This document shows, piece after piece, positions 17,877 through 25,911 of a stretch of 52,638 nucleotides of DNA. Position 1 is the stretch's first letter. Each line of letters opens with the position of its first letter. Origin of the DNA: Pseudomonas tehranensis. Its GTDB lineage: Bacteria > Pseudomonadota > Gammaproteobacteria > Pseudomonadales > Pseudomonadaceae. The DNA lies in assembly GCF_014268615.1 (NCBI RefSeq), contig NZ_JABWQV010000014.1, forward strand, positions 1 through 52,638, given 5' to 3'. The position numbers were made by a program, and so were the translations under genes. The notes beneath the pieces are model-generated. The model made no database searches. It was not told where the DNA came from and saw only the letters and a program-made list of their open reading frames with translations.

Positions 17877-18566
17877 TCAACCGTCTTCATAGATGTAATG
17901 CAGGTAGCTCACCTGCTCCGCCAGCGGCAGGCGGTGCAGCTTGGGGCAGGATTCGCAGAGCACCGGCGGTTGGCCTTCGACCGGCTCGTGCAATTGGTAA
18001 TGCAGGCAACAATGCCGGCGCAATGGCAAGCAGGGGCAAATCTGCGGCGCCGGTGATTCGACCATGCGTTGCAGACCTCGCAGCTTCAAGCGCCCGTTGT
18101 TCACCGTGACCTGTTCCAGCCACCGGTGCGCCTCGGCAAAGCCGTCCCTGGACAGGTCAGGGTCAATCCTGGCGAAGGCACCGTCCCAGATAGCAACGAA
18201 GTTGCCCCACAATATTTTCGGGGCCAGGCCACCGGCGGCGGCCAATGTGCTGAACAGTGGCGCCAAGTGCTCGTGGATCAACCGCGACCAATACACCGCA
18301 CGGCCATCCGCGTCCAAGGCTGACAGTCCGGCGGCCAGGCCCAGCGCCGACGGCTGACCGTCGTCGTGTATCAGCAAGGCCTCCTCGCCCCAGAACTCGA
18401 TCGCGCAGCCACGCGTCAGCACACAGGCCAGGGTGGCCGGCAAGACGATACTCATGTAGTTCATCGACCACTGCGAAACCACGGCGGCGCGGTTCACCCC
18501 TGGGTAACGCAAGGCAAACCGGGTCAGCAAGGGTTGCAGTACGGCAGGGTCGGCAAGCTGGCTCAA
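17877..18566 (-). CDS. FhuF-like siderophore ferric-iron reductase
   Basis: This protein of about 229 residues resembles FhuF, which reduces Fe(III) in imported siderophores in the cytoplasm. The C-terminus holds the four-Cys 2Fe-2S signature: CC, then 16 residues, then CESC; the spacing is longer than the CC-X10-C-X2-C described for E. coli FhuF. The only conventional start is TTG at 18566. The frame stays open for ~40 more codons toward 18690 and reads like protein (for example WLNQAWPPIQRV), but it has no ATG, GTG or TTG. The true start is therefore uncertain and could be a rare codon. The gene is convergent with the PvdE-type exporter and divergent from the SbmA-like transporter. A Fur-box-like palindrome lies in the shared upstream region, so iron control is likely. 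It supports the siderophore reading of the NRPS locus. Confidence 0.85.
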   Translation of the reverse strand: MSQLADPAVLQPLLTRFALRYPGVNRAAVVSQWSMNYMSIVLPATLACVLTRGCAIEFWGEEALLIHDDGQPSALGLAAGLSALDADGRAVYWSRLIHEHLAPLFSTLAAAGGLAPKILWGNFVAIWDGAFARIDPDLSRDGFAEAHRWLEQVTVNNGRLKLRGLQRMVESPAPQICPCLPLRRHCCLHYQLHEPVEGQPPVLCESCPKLHRLPLAEQVSYLHYIYEDG

Positions 18567-18681
18567 CGCGATGGCAGGCTGATCACCAGATTCCTGCCGA
18601 ATGACACGCTGTATCGGCGGCCAGGCCTGGTTAAGCCATTCTGGAAATTCGATAACGGGGCTCCCGTGGCTTTCCCTAATT

Positions 18682-18700
18682 AATGCAAACGATTAGCATT
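18682..18700. promoter_or_regulatory. Candidate Fur box
   Basis: The 19-base site aatgcaaacgattagcatt has perfect arms aatgc/gcatt around aaacgatta and resembles Pseudomonas Fur boxes of the form AATGnnAATnATTnnCATT. It lies between the divergent ferric reductase and SbmA-like transporter genes, 66 bases before the latter's ATG. It would repress one or both genes when iron is plentiful. The assignment is by resemblance only. Confidence 0.65.
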
Positions 18701-18765
18701 GGCTGATCCTATCCTCCCTCCCCTGCAAACTCAACGTCGTTAGCGACCAGGCTCATCAAGACCAC

Positions 18766-20469
18766 ATGCACACACTCCGCAATTTCTGGCGTCTCGCGCG
18801 GCCTTTCTGGGCATCCGAGGAAAAGTACCCGGCCCTGTTGCTGCTGTTGGCCACTGTGCTGATGACCCTATGCCTGGTCGGGGTCAACATCCTCACCAAC
18901 TTCTGGAACCTGCATTTCTATAATGCCTTGCAGGCCCTGGACTACCACGGCTTTCTGATCGGCAGCCTGCAATTCATCCTGCTGCAGATCGGAACCGCCG
19001 CCTTCACCGTGGGCGCGTTCCACTTCCAGCAGAAGCTGACCATCCGCTGGCGGCGCTGGGCCACCCGCAACATGCTGGATCAATGGCTGGACAGCCAGCG
19101 CTACCAAAAGCTGAAGCTGACCGAAACCGAGGTCGACAACCCCGATCAGCGGATCGCCGAAGACATCGACCTGTTCATCGTCAAGTCGCTCAAATTGAGC
19201 CTGGGCCTGTTGACGTCGGTGGTGTCGCTGTTTTCCTTCCTGCATATCCTCTGGCAGGCCTCAAGCCTGGTCAGCGTGCCGTTCAACGACCAGTCCATCA
19301 TCATTCCGGGACTGCTGGTATGGGTCGCCCTGGTGTATGCGCTCCTGGGCACCGGCCTGGCCTTCTGGCTGGGGCGCGCGCTGCCCAGCCTCAACTTCAT
19401 GCAGCAGCGACGTGAAGCGGATTTTCGTTTTTCGCTCATCCGCCTGCGGGAGAACGCTGACTCGGTAGCGCAATACCGCGGCGAAGTCGTAGAGAACGAA
19501 CGCTTCAACCACCGCCTGGAGGCGGCGCTGGAAAACTTCTGGGCGCTGGTGAAAAAACAGAAGCTGATCATGGGCTACTCGACCTTCTACTTGCGCAGCG
19601 CGACGGTCATTCCGATGTTCATCATGGCGCCACAGTTCTTCGCCGGCGCCTTTCCCCTCGGTCGCCTGACACAGATCAGCGCGGCCTTCGGCGAAGTGCA
19701 CGCCGCCATCGCCTACCTGGTGAGCGTCTTCCCGGAGCTGTCGGAATGGAAGTCGGTGATCGACCGCTTGATCGGCTTCCAGGAGCGCTTGGATAACGTT
19801 GAGGTCAAGTCTCAGGTCAGGCTCGAACAACAGGCCGACGGTCTCGACATCAAGGGCCTGGACATCTGGCTGCCGAACGGCCGACCGTTGTTCAAAGACT
19901 TCAATCTGTCGCTCAAGCCCGGTGACAGCCTGATGATCCGCGCGCCGTCCGGCTACGGCAAATCAACGCTGATCCGCACGATTACCGGGCTGTGGCATCA
20001 CGCTCGTGGCTCAAGCTGTTATGACCGTGAGCGTGCCCTGACGCTTGCGCAAAAACCCTATCTGCCGTTGGGCAGTCTGCGTGAAGCGCTGTGGTACCCC
20101 AACCCACCCCGTCGCGAAGAAGATGCCGCACTGCGCCAGGCCATGGAGCAAGTCGGCCTGCAACACCTAAGCGATCTGTTGGAGCAGGAGCGGGACTGGA
20201 CGCAGACGCTCAGCGTCGGCGAACAGCAACGCTGTGCGTTCGTCAGGGCCCTGCTGGCCCGCCCGACGGTGCTGTTCCTCGACGAGAGCAGTTCGGCACT
20301 GGACTCGACCAACGAGGCGCGCTGCTATCAACTGCTCAAAGAGACGCTGCCGGAAACGATCCTGATCAGCGTCGGACACAATGCTTCGCTTGAGCGCTTC
20401 CATTGGCAAGTCCTGGAACTGCAAAGCGAAGCACGGTGGGTGCATCGGAAGGTCAAGCAACCGGTGTGA
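18766..20469 (+). CDS. SbmA/BacA-like (YddA-type) ABC transporter, permease fused to ATPase
   Basis: This 567-residue protein has an SbmA/BacA-type membrane domain (about residues 20-340) containing the family motif NPDQRIAEDI. A nucleotide-binding domain follows (about 360-560) with APSGYGKST as Walker A, SVGEQQRCAF as signature and LFLDESSSALD as Walker B. Members move peptides, cobalamin-like compounds or unknown solutes across the inner membrane, and direction varies between members. The start is ATG 18766; no strong Shine-Dalgarno site is seen. The gene is downstream of the candidate Fur box and divergent from the FhuF-like gene, so a role in handling the siderophore or its breakdown products is plausible but inferred. 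It is not the PvdE-type exporter, which sits separately after the NRPS genes. Confidence 0.88.
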   Translation: MHTLRNFWRLARPFWASEEKYPALLLLLATVLMTLCLVGVNILTNFWNLHFYNALQALDYHGFLIGSLQFILLQIGTAAFTVGAFHFQQKLTIRWRRWATRNMLDQWLDSQRYQKLKLTETEVDNPDQRIAEDIDLFIVKSLKLSLGLLTSVVSLFSFLHILWQASSLVSVPFNDQSIIIPGLLVWVALVYALLGTGLAFWLGRALPSLNFMQQRREADFRFSLIRLRENADSVAQYRGEVVENERFNHRLEAALENFWALVKKQKLIMGYSTFYLRSATVIPMFIMAPQFFAGAFPLGRLTQISAAFGEVHAAIAYLVSVFPELSEWKSVIDRLIGFQERLDNVEVKSQVRLEQQADGLDIKGLDIWLPNGRPLFKDFNLSLKPGDSLMIRAPSGYGKSTLIRTITGLWHHARGSSCYDRERALTLAQKPYLPLGSLREALWYPNPPRREEDAALRQAMEQVGLQHLSDLLEQERDWTQTLSVGEQQRCAFVRALLARPTVLFLDESSSALDSTNEARCYQLLKETLPETILISVGHNASLERFHWQVLELQSEARWVHRKVKQPV

Positions 20470-20548
20470 GTTCGCAGAGCGCCGGTTTTGGCGATGAGTT
20501 TAGTGCCTTCACCACCCATGAGCAGAACGCTCCAGCCCCAGCCAAGTA

Positions 20549-21838
20549 TTAAAACAAGGCATCCAGTACCCGGTAATAGCTAATCCCGGCGGCAAGATAA
20601 AGCCGCTGCAAAGCATGAAAGGGAATCTGGCGCAGTGGCATGACCGGAAACGGGAAATCCTGCGTCGTCCCCGACAGCTTCGCTGCCAGATGCCTGCCTA
20701 ACGCCGTGGACAGGGCAATGCCGCGACCGTTGTAGCCGAGCAGGACTGACAGCCCCGGTGCGGGATCATGCACATGCGGTAGAAAACTTTGTGTCAGAGC
20801 GACCCGACCACTCCAGCGGTATTCGACCGGCACATCCGCCACTTGCGGAAACAGCGCACCCAACGAACGCTCCAGATGCGCCCAGTCACGCTGTCGGGAA
20901 GGCTCCGAGAAGGGGCCCCGCCCTCCCAGAAGCAAACGCCCCTGTGCATCCTGCTTGAAATACAGCAGCAAGCGTCGTGAGTCCGAACAGACCTCGCCAC
21001 CGGGCAAGATGGTCTTGCGTATCGCCGGTGGCAGCGGATGGGTCGCGATGATGAAGCTGTTGGCCGCGACGACGGTCTGGCGTAATCCGGGCCACAGGTC
21101 GTCGGTATAGCCATCGGTGGCCAACAACACCCGCTGCGCACTGATCCTGGCCCCTTGCGCAGTAGACACAGTCCACCCCGATTGCTGTCGCTGCAACCCC
21201 GTGACACGGCTGTGGCCGTGGATCATCGCGCCCAGCCCCATTGCGGCCTTTGCCAGGCCACGGGCGTAACTCAGTGGATGCAAACTGCCGGCCCGCGGAT
21301 CAACCCAGCCGCCCAGATAGTTCTCGGTACCAATACGTTGACTGACCGCGGCTCGGTCCAGTAGCTCCACCTTGACTCCGCGGCGTTGCCATTGCGCGGC
21401 GCGCTGCTCGATGACCTCCATCGCGGTGGCCGAACAGGCGGGTTGAATCCAGCCTTTTTGGCTCGCATCACACTCGATGCCGTACTGGCGGACCAACGAA
21501 AACACTTCGTCAGCGGCTGAACCGGCCACATCGAGCATCGCTTCGGCTCGGGCCGGACCGAATTTGGCGTGCAATTGATCGGGGTCGAATTTCAGCCCCG
21601 GGATCACTTGTCCACCGTTGCGCCCCGAAGCCCCCCAACCCGGCTCGCCGGCATCCAGCACACAGACACTGACACCTGCTTCGGCCAAGCGCAAAGCTGT
21701 GACCAAACCGGTGTAACCGGCACCGACAATGGCGACATCCACCTGTTTATCTTCGGCCAGCGCCGGCGTTTGCACCGCGGGTGTCGCAGTCGCGGCCCAG
21801 AGAGAGGCCGGCAGTTGAGGTGCGAAAGGTACGTTCAC
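20549..21838 (-). CDS. FAD-dependent amine/amino-acid oxidoreductase (DAO family)
   Basis: This 429-residue cytoplasmic flavoprotein has an N-terminal Rossmann motif VAIVGAGYTG (about residues 35-44). The DAO-family flavin signature SGRNGGQV follows, and GYNGRGIALSTALG lies near the C-terminus. The overall arrangement resembles PuuB (gamma-glutamylputrescine oxidase) and glycine/D-amino-acid oxidases, which oxidise C-N bonds to an imine or aldehyde plus ammonia or amine. It starts with GTG overlapping the stop of the upstream ATPase (GTGA), so it is the last gene of the importer operon. The imported solute is therefore probably its substrate. The exact amine or amino acid cannot be told from the sequence. 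Confidence 0.88.
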   Translation of the reverse strand: MNVPFAPQLPASLWAATATPAVQTPALAEDKQVDVAIVGAGYTGLVTALRLAEAGVSVCVLDAGEPGWGASGRNGGQVIPGLKFDPDQLHAKFGPARAEAMLDVAGSAADEVFSLVRQYGIECDASQKGWIQPACSATAMEVIEQRAAQWQRRGVKVELLDRAAVSQRIGTENYLGGWVDPRAGSLHPLSYARGLAKAAMGLGAMIHGHSRVTGLQRQQSGWTVSTAQGARISAQRVLLATDGYTDDLWPGLRQTVVAANSFIIATHPLPPAIRKTILPGGEVCSDSRRLLLYFKQDAQGRLLLGGRGPFSEPSRQRDWAHLERSLGALFPQVADVPVEYRWSGRVALTQSFLPHVHDPAPGLSVLLGYNGRGIALSTALGRHLAAKLSGTTQDFPFPVMPLRQIPFHALQRLYLAAGISYYRVLDALF

Positions 21839-22581
21839 GCCTGCACCTCACCGCTGTGATTGAGCAGTCGGCGAAGAAAGTCCTGAGTGCGTGGATGCGC
21901 CGGGGTGCTCAGAACCTCCCCCGCCGGACCTGACTCGACGATCTTGCCGCTGTGAAGAAAACAGACCTTATCGGCCACGTCTCGAGCGAACGCCATCTCG
22001 TGCGTCACCACGATCATGGTCATGCCTTCATCGGCTAGATTGCGCATCACCGCCAACACTTCGCCGACCAGCTCCGGATCGAGCGCTGAGGTCGGTTCGT
22101 CGAAGAGGATCGCCTGAGGGTTCATCGCCAACGCCCTGGCAATGGCGACACGTTGCTGCTGACCTCCGGACAGTTCGTCCGGGTAGGCATTCATCCGATG
22201 GGACAAGCCAACCTTTTCCATCAACGCCTCAGCATTCCTGCGAGCAGCCTGAGGGTTTTCCTTCTTCACATAGATCGGCCCCTCCATGACATTTTCCAAG
22301 GCCGTGCGATGCGGGAACAAATTGAAGCGCTGAAAAACCATTGCCACCCGGCTGCGAATGTCGTGGATGGTCCGGGTATTGCGCTCGACACGTTCGTCGT
22401 TGACCAGAACGTCGCCCTGATCATAACTTTCCAGGCCGTTGATACAGCGCAGCAACGTGGACTTCCCCGACCCCGAAGGGCCGATCAGGCACACCACTTC
22501 ACCACTTTTAACCTGCAAGTCGATGCCTTCGAGGACCGCCACGCTGCCGTAACTCTTGTAAACGCCCTTGATCTCTATCAT
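21835..22581 (-). CDS. Polar amino-acid ABC importer ATPase (GlnQ/HisP type)
   Basis: This 248-residue ATPase has Walker A GPSGSGKST (about 34-42), a Q-loop at VFQRFNLFPH, the signature LSGGQQQR and Walker B ILFDEPTSALDP with a switch HE (VTHEMAFA). These are the hallmarks of the GlnQ/HisP family that powers polar amino-acid uptake. The start ATG overlaps the permease stop, and the stop overlaps the oxidase start, so translation of the three genes is coupled. It acts on the cytoplasmic face with the neighbouring permease. The solute is unknown. Confidence 0.95.
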   Translation of the reverse strand: MIEIKGVYKSYGSVAVLEGIDLQVKSGEVVCLIGPSGSGKSTLLRCINGLESYDQGDVLVNDERVERNTRTIHDIRSRVAMVFQRFNLFPHRTALENVMEGPIYVKKENPQAARRNAEALMEKVGLSHRMNAYPDELSGGQQQRVAIARALAMNPQAILFDEPTSALDPELVGEVLAVMRNLADEGMTMIVVTHEMAFARDVADKVCFLHSGKIVESGPAGEVLSTPAHPRTQDFLRRLLNHSGEVQA

Positions 22582-23234
22582 GACGTTCTCCGAGTGCTGA
22601 AGCGTGCTTCCAAACGACGTAGCGCAAAGGACAGCGGCAGGCTCATCGCAAGGTAAAGCAATGCCACCAGGGTGTAGACCGTCATGTTCTCGAAGGTTGA
22701 AGAGGCGATCAGTTGTCCCGCGCGAGTCATCTCGGCCACGGTGATGGTGGAGACCAACGAGGAATCCTTGAGCATCATGACCAGCGTATTGCCATAAGGC
22801 GGTAAAGCAATGCGAAATGCCTGGGGCAGCACCACTCGCCGCATCACCATCGCACCACGCATGCCCAAGGATTCCGCTGCCTCGATCTGTCCTTGCTGAA
22901 TAGCCTGGATACCGGCCCGGAAGTTCTCCGCCTGATACGCCGAATAAGCGATTCCCAGACCAATGACACCGGCCTGCATTGCGGTCAGCTGGATGCCAAA
23001 TTCCGGCAGGACGAAATAGATATAGAACAGCTGCACGATGATCGGCAGACCACGAATGATGTTCACCACGCTGATGGCGAACAAGGCGATCGTGCGTATC
23101 TTCGAAACCATCATCAGGGCAAAGAGCAGCCCTATCAGCGAGCTGAGTACAAACGAACCCGCCGTTACCTGAAGAGTGACCACCGCCCCTTTGAGCAGGA
23201 TAGGGAGGAAGTCCAAAACATTCTGGAGAATCAT
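22578..23234 (-). CDS. Polar amino-acid ABC importer permease
   Basis: This membrane protein of about 218 residues belongs to the HisM/GlnP family. Around five hydrophobic segments are visible, and the cytoplasmic EAA loop reads EAAESLGMRGAMVMRRVVLPQA, which contacts the ATPase. ATG 23234 was preferred to an in-frame GTG at 23246. Only one permease gene is present, so the channel is probably a homodimer. It lies between the binding protein gene and the ATPase gene, in the order of transcription. Confidence 0.93.
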   Translation of the reverse strand: MILQNVLDFLPILLKGAVVTLQVTAGSFVLSSLIGLLFALMMVSKIRTIALFAISVVNIIRGLPIIVQLFYIYFVLPEFGIQLTAMQAGVIGLGIAYSAYQAENFRAGIQAIQQGQIEAAESLGMRGAMVMRRVVLPQAFRIALPPYGNTLVMMLKDSSLVSTITVAEMTRAGQLIASSTFENMTVYTLVALLYLAMSLPLSFALRRLEARFSTRRTS

Positions 23235-23294
23235 AAAGCTACCCACAGGACAATGAGTGGACCCGCCTGCCGACGCAGGCGGTCGACAAAACCG

Positions 23295-24053
23295 TCAGTT
23301 GAGTTTCCACTTCTCGATGATTCGTTCGAGCGAACCGTCAGCCTTGATCGCAGCGATGCCTTTGTTGACCTGCGCCAGTGTTGCGCTGTCCGCCTTGCGC
23401 ACGATCAGGCAAACGTCCCCCATCACCACAGGCTGATAACTCTGTACCAGGTGCACCTTGTTCTGTGTGCCCTGAGCCAGTTGGTAGGCCACGATCGGGC
23501 GATCGGCGAAGCCTGCCTTGATACGGCCAAGCGCCAGGTCACGCATCAGATCAGGGATCGAGTCATAGCCACGGACCTCCTTGAAGACACCACGCTTGTT
23601 CAGCTCATCGATGAACACAGTACCGACCTGGGCGCCGACTACCTCACCGGCAAAATCTTCCATGCGGGTGTACTGGGTCTGGTCGTCGGCTTTGACGATA
23701 AGCCCCTCGCCATAGCTGAAGACCGGATCGGAATACTGCACCACCTTTTCCCGCGCCGGCGTCCGGAGCATGGCGGCGGAGATCAGGTCGATCTTGTTTG
23801 AAGTCAGTGACGGAATAAGCGAAGCAAAAGTGGTCTGCTGGATCTCCACCTCGAAGCCGCCAGCCTTGGCCACCGCCTGCGCGGCGTCGACCATCATGCC
23901 CTGGATGCTCTGGCTTTTGACGTCGAGAAAGGTGAAGGGAATACCCGTCGCGGTTGCGCCAACCTTGTAGACGGGCTCGGCGACGACATTGGCTGAAGCG
24001 ATGCCAGTAGCCAGAGCGACAACGAACGTGAATGCACGAAAGCGAGTAAGCAT
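23295..24053 (-). CDS. Periplasmic amino-acid-type substrate-binding protein (family 3)
   Basis: This 252-residue protein has a signal peptide (about residues 1-26, Lys/Arg-poor but hydrophobic, ending ANVVAEP). The mature protein contains family-3 solute-binding motifs such as GMMVDAAQAVAKAGG and TPAREKVVQYSDP. It should capture the solute in the periplasm for the permease and ATPase. ATG 24053 has a GGGAG site seven bases upstream, so it was chosen over an upstream in-frame start at 24110. It is the first gene of the importer-oxidase operon and is divergent from the IclR regulator, with two palindromes in the shared promoter region. Confidence 0.93.
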   Translation of the reverse strand: MLTRFRAFTFVVALATGIASANVVAEPVYKVGATATGIPFTFLDVKSQSIQGMMVDAAQAVAKAGGFEVEIQQTTFASLIPSLTSNKIDLISAAMLRTPAREKVVQYSDPVFSYGEGLIVKADDQTQYTRMEDFAGEVVGAQVGTVFIDELNKRGVFKEVRGYDSIPDLMRDLALGRIKAGFADRPIVAYQLAQGTQNKVHLVQSYQPVVMGDVCLIVRKADSATLAQVNKGIAAIKADGSLERIIEKWKLN

Positions 24054-24140
24054 GGCGTATCTCCCATTGGACGTTTTTGTTTGTCTTAAGTCCGGTAAGG
24101 GTTGCCCCAATGAATGGCAGGAGGCTCAAAATGACTATAA

Positions 24141-24158
24141 ACGATTTACTAAAATCGT
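24141..24158. promoter_or_regulatory. Inverted repeat, candidate operator
   Basis: Arms acgattt and aaatcgt are perfect inverted repeats around a 4-base spacer. The site lies between the binding-protein and IclR genes, just left of a much larger palindrome, and is a candidate regulator or promoter site for the importer operon. Confidence 0.5.
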
Positions 24159-24163
24159 AAAGA

Positions 24164-24198
24164 GATTTATAAATATCGAATATCGATATTTATAAATC
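24164..24198. promoter_or_regulatory. Perfect 15-bp-arm palindrome, candidate IclR operator
   Basis: The arms gatttataaatatcg and cgatatttataaatc match perfectly around a 5-base spacer (aatat). The palindrome ends 19 bases before the IclR start codon and ~110 bases before the binding-protein start. Its place suggests autoregulation and control of the divergent importer operon. Strict symmetry over 35 bases in a compact promoter region is strong evidence of a protein-binding site, although which protein binds is inferred. Confidence 0.7.
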
Positions 24199-24217
24199 AA
24201 TAAAACAAGGATTCCCC

Positions 24218-24994
24218 ATGAGCGATAACCCTCATCCCCTCTTCAATCAGTCACTGGAAAAAGGTCTGGCCGTGTTACGGGCTTTCAACGCATCCCGGCG
24301 CACGATGAATCTGGCGGATATCGCGCAAGCGGCAGAGATCAACAAAAGCTCCGCGCAACGCATGATTCACACCCTCGAAGAGCTGGGTTACGTGCGCAAG
24401 CATCCGCAGACCAAGCGCTTTCAACTGACCCCGAAAGTCATGGAAATCGGCTACAACTACCTGGCCGCCGACACGCTGGTTGACGTGGCCAATCCGTTCC
24501 TTGCCGAGCTGGCGCAGGCTACCGGGGAAACGACCAATCTGACCGAGCCCGACGGACTGGACATGGTTTACGTTGCACGCTTCGTAGCGCCGAAATTCAT
24601 CCCTATCCACATGCCCATCGGCAGTCGGATACCGATGTACTGCACCGGTTCTGGACGAGCCTTTCTAAGTGCCCAGCCAGACGACGAACTCGCTGCCGCA
24701 CTGCAAGCCAGCGACCGCAAACGACATACCCAATACACACTGACCGAGATTGCCGACATCATTGAGCAAATCGAGGCCACGCGGCGCAGGGGGTACGCCA
24801 TAAACAGGGAAGAGCTGTTCCTGGGCGACATGTCCATAGCTGCGCCCATCATTGGCAGTCAGGGCCTGCCGGTGGCGGCGGTGCATGTGGTGGTGCCCAG
24901 CAGTCGCTGGACCATGGAGGAAGCCGAGCGCAAGCTGGCGCCCGCGGTTATCGAGTGTGCACGGGCGATTCGCTCGTCAATACGAACCCTGTAG
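24218..24994 (+). CDS. IclR-family transcriptional regulator
   Basis: This 258-residue regulator has an N-terminal winged helix-turn-helix (about 15-65; LADIAQAAEINKSSAQRMIHTLEELGY) and the IclR effector-binding domain (about 80-250). Family members bind palindromes as dimers or tetramers and sense small metabolites. The gene is divergent from the importer-oxidase operon and is preceded by two palindromes, so it probably controls that operon and itself. Whether it activates or represses, and its ligand, cannot be told. Confidence 0.93.
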   Translation: MSDNPHPLFNQSLEKGLAVLRAFNASRRTMNLADIAQAAEINKSSAQRMIHTLEELGYVRKHPQTKRFQLTPKVMEIGYNYLAADTLVDVANPFLAELAQATGETTNLTEPDGLDMVYVARFVAPKFIPIHMPIGSRIPMYCTGSGRAFLSAQPDDELAAALQASDRKRHTQYTLTEIADIIEQIEATRRRGYAINREELFLGDMSIAAPIIGSQGLPVAAVHVVVPSSRWTMEEAERKLAPAVIECARAIRSSIRTL

Positions 24995-25214
24995 CCGATG
25001 AATCTTTTTGCGGCAGTCTGAAGGCGAGGCATGCTGAGTCGTGCGCGAACTGCTTTCGCCGTGCTGGAGGGTTGTCCGATGCAAGGCAAGCCGACTGCGC
25101 GTTTGAGTGCACCGCTACAAAAATGAGCGCTTTAAAGTTTTTACCCCATAAAGTATTTTTGCAGCACTGACTGGGGCCAGATGTGCCCTACTCTTGACCT
25201 GACAAGGAACTTGC

Positions 25215-25826
25215 GTGAGCGGACTGCGAGAACGGCAAAGGCTCGAACGGCGCCAAGCCATCAGTAAAGCGGCGATCGAACTGTTCGAACGCCAGGGCTT
25301 CCAGAACACCACCATCGAGCAGATCGCCAACCAGGCGGGCGTTTCGGCGCCCACGGTATTCAAGTACTTCGGCAACAAGCAGGAAATCATTCTGGAAATC
25401 CTCCATGAGGCTGACCGACGCGCCCTGCACGATACCCGCCGCCTGATCCCGGCCATGGACGACCCGGTGGACGCCCTCTGCTACCTGGAAAAACTCCTCA
25501 CCGATTATGCCCTCCAAGTCATGCACCCCAGCCTGTGGCGCGAGCTGTTACCGCTGATCCTGTTCGGCGGCCAAAGTGAATTGCCCGAAGGCTACCGCGC
25601 CATGAACGATGCTCTGCGCGCTGAAATCAGCGGTCTGCTGCGCGAGTTGCAACAGGCCGGCAAACTGCGCGCCGACCTGGACGTCGACCTGGCGGCGTTC
25701 CTGCTCAACGACTACGCGCACCTGCAACTGCTGCGCCTGGTCAGCCAGACACCGCCGGACATCGAATCCCACTCCAGCCAGGTGCGACGCATCACCGCCC
25801 TGCTATTCCAAGGCATGCGTACCTGA
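25215..25826 (+). CDS. TetR-family transcriptional regulator
   Basis: This 203-residue protein has a TetR helix-turn-helix at about residues 29-50 (TIEQIANQAGVSAPTVFKYFGNK) and an unassigned ligand-binding domain. It starts at GTG 25215 with an AAGGAA stretch nine bases upstream. It is convergent with the polyamine-type binding protein gene, 86 bases away. It may control that operon, whose promoter has a perfect AT-rich palindrome at 29835, but no matching site was seen in front of this gene. The ~220 bases between this gene and the IclR gene show AT-rich stretches but no other clear feature. Confidence 0.9.
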   Translation: MSGLRERQRLERRQAISKAAIELFERQGFQNTTIEQIANQAGVSAPTVFKYFGNKQEIILEILHEADRRALHDTRRLIPAMDDPVDALCYLEKLLTDYALQVMHPSLWRELLPLILFGGQSELPEGYRAMNDALRAEISGLLRELQQAGKLRADLDVDLAAFLLNDYAHLQLLRLVSQTPPDIESHSSQVRRITALLFQGMRT

Positions 25827-25911
25827 CCCTGGCGGGCATCCTGGTCGCTGAAATCACCACCCAGGATCGGCTAATTGCGGCGACGCAACCATAGCCACGC
25901 CGCCGCACTGT

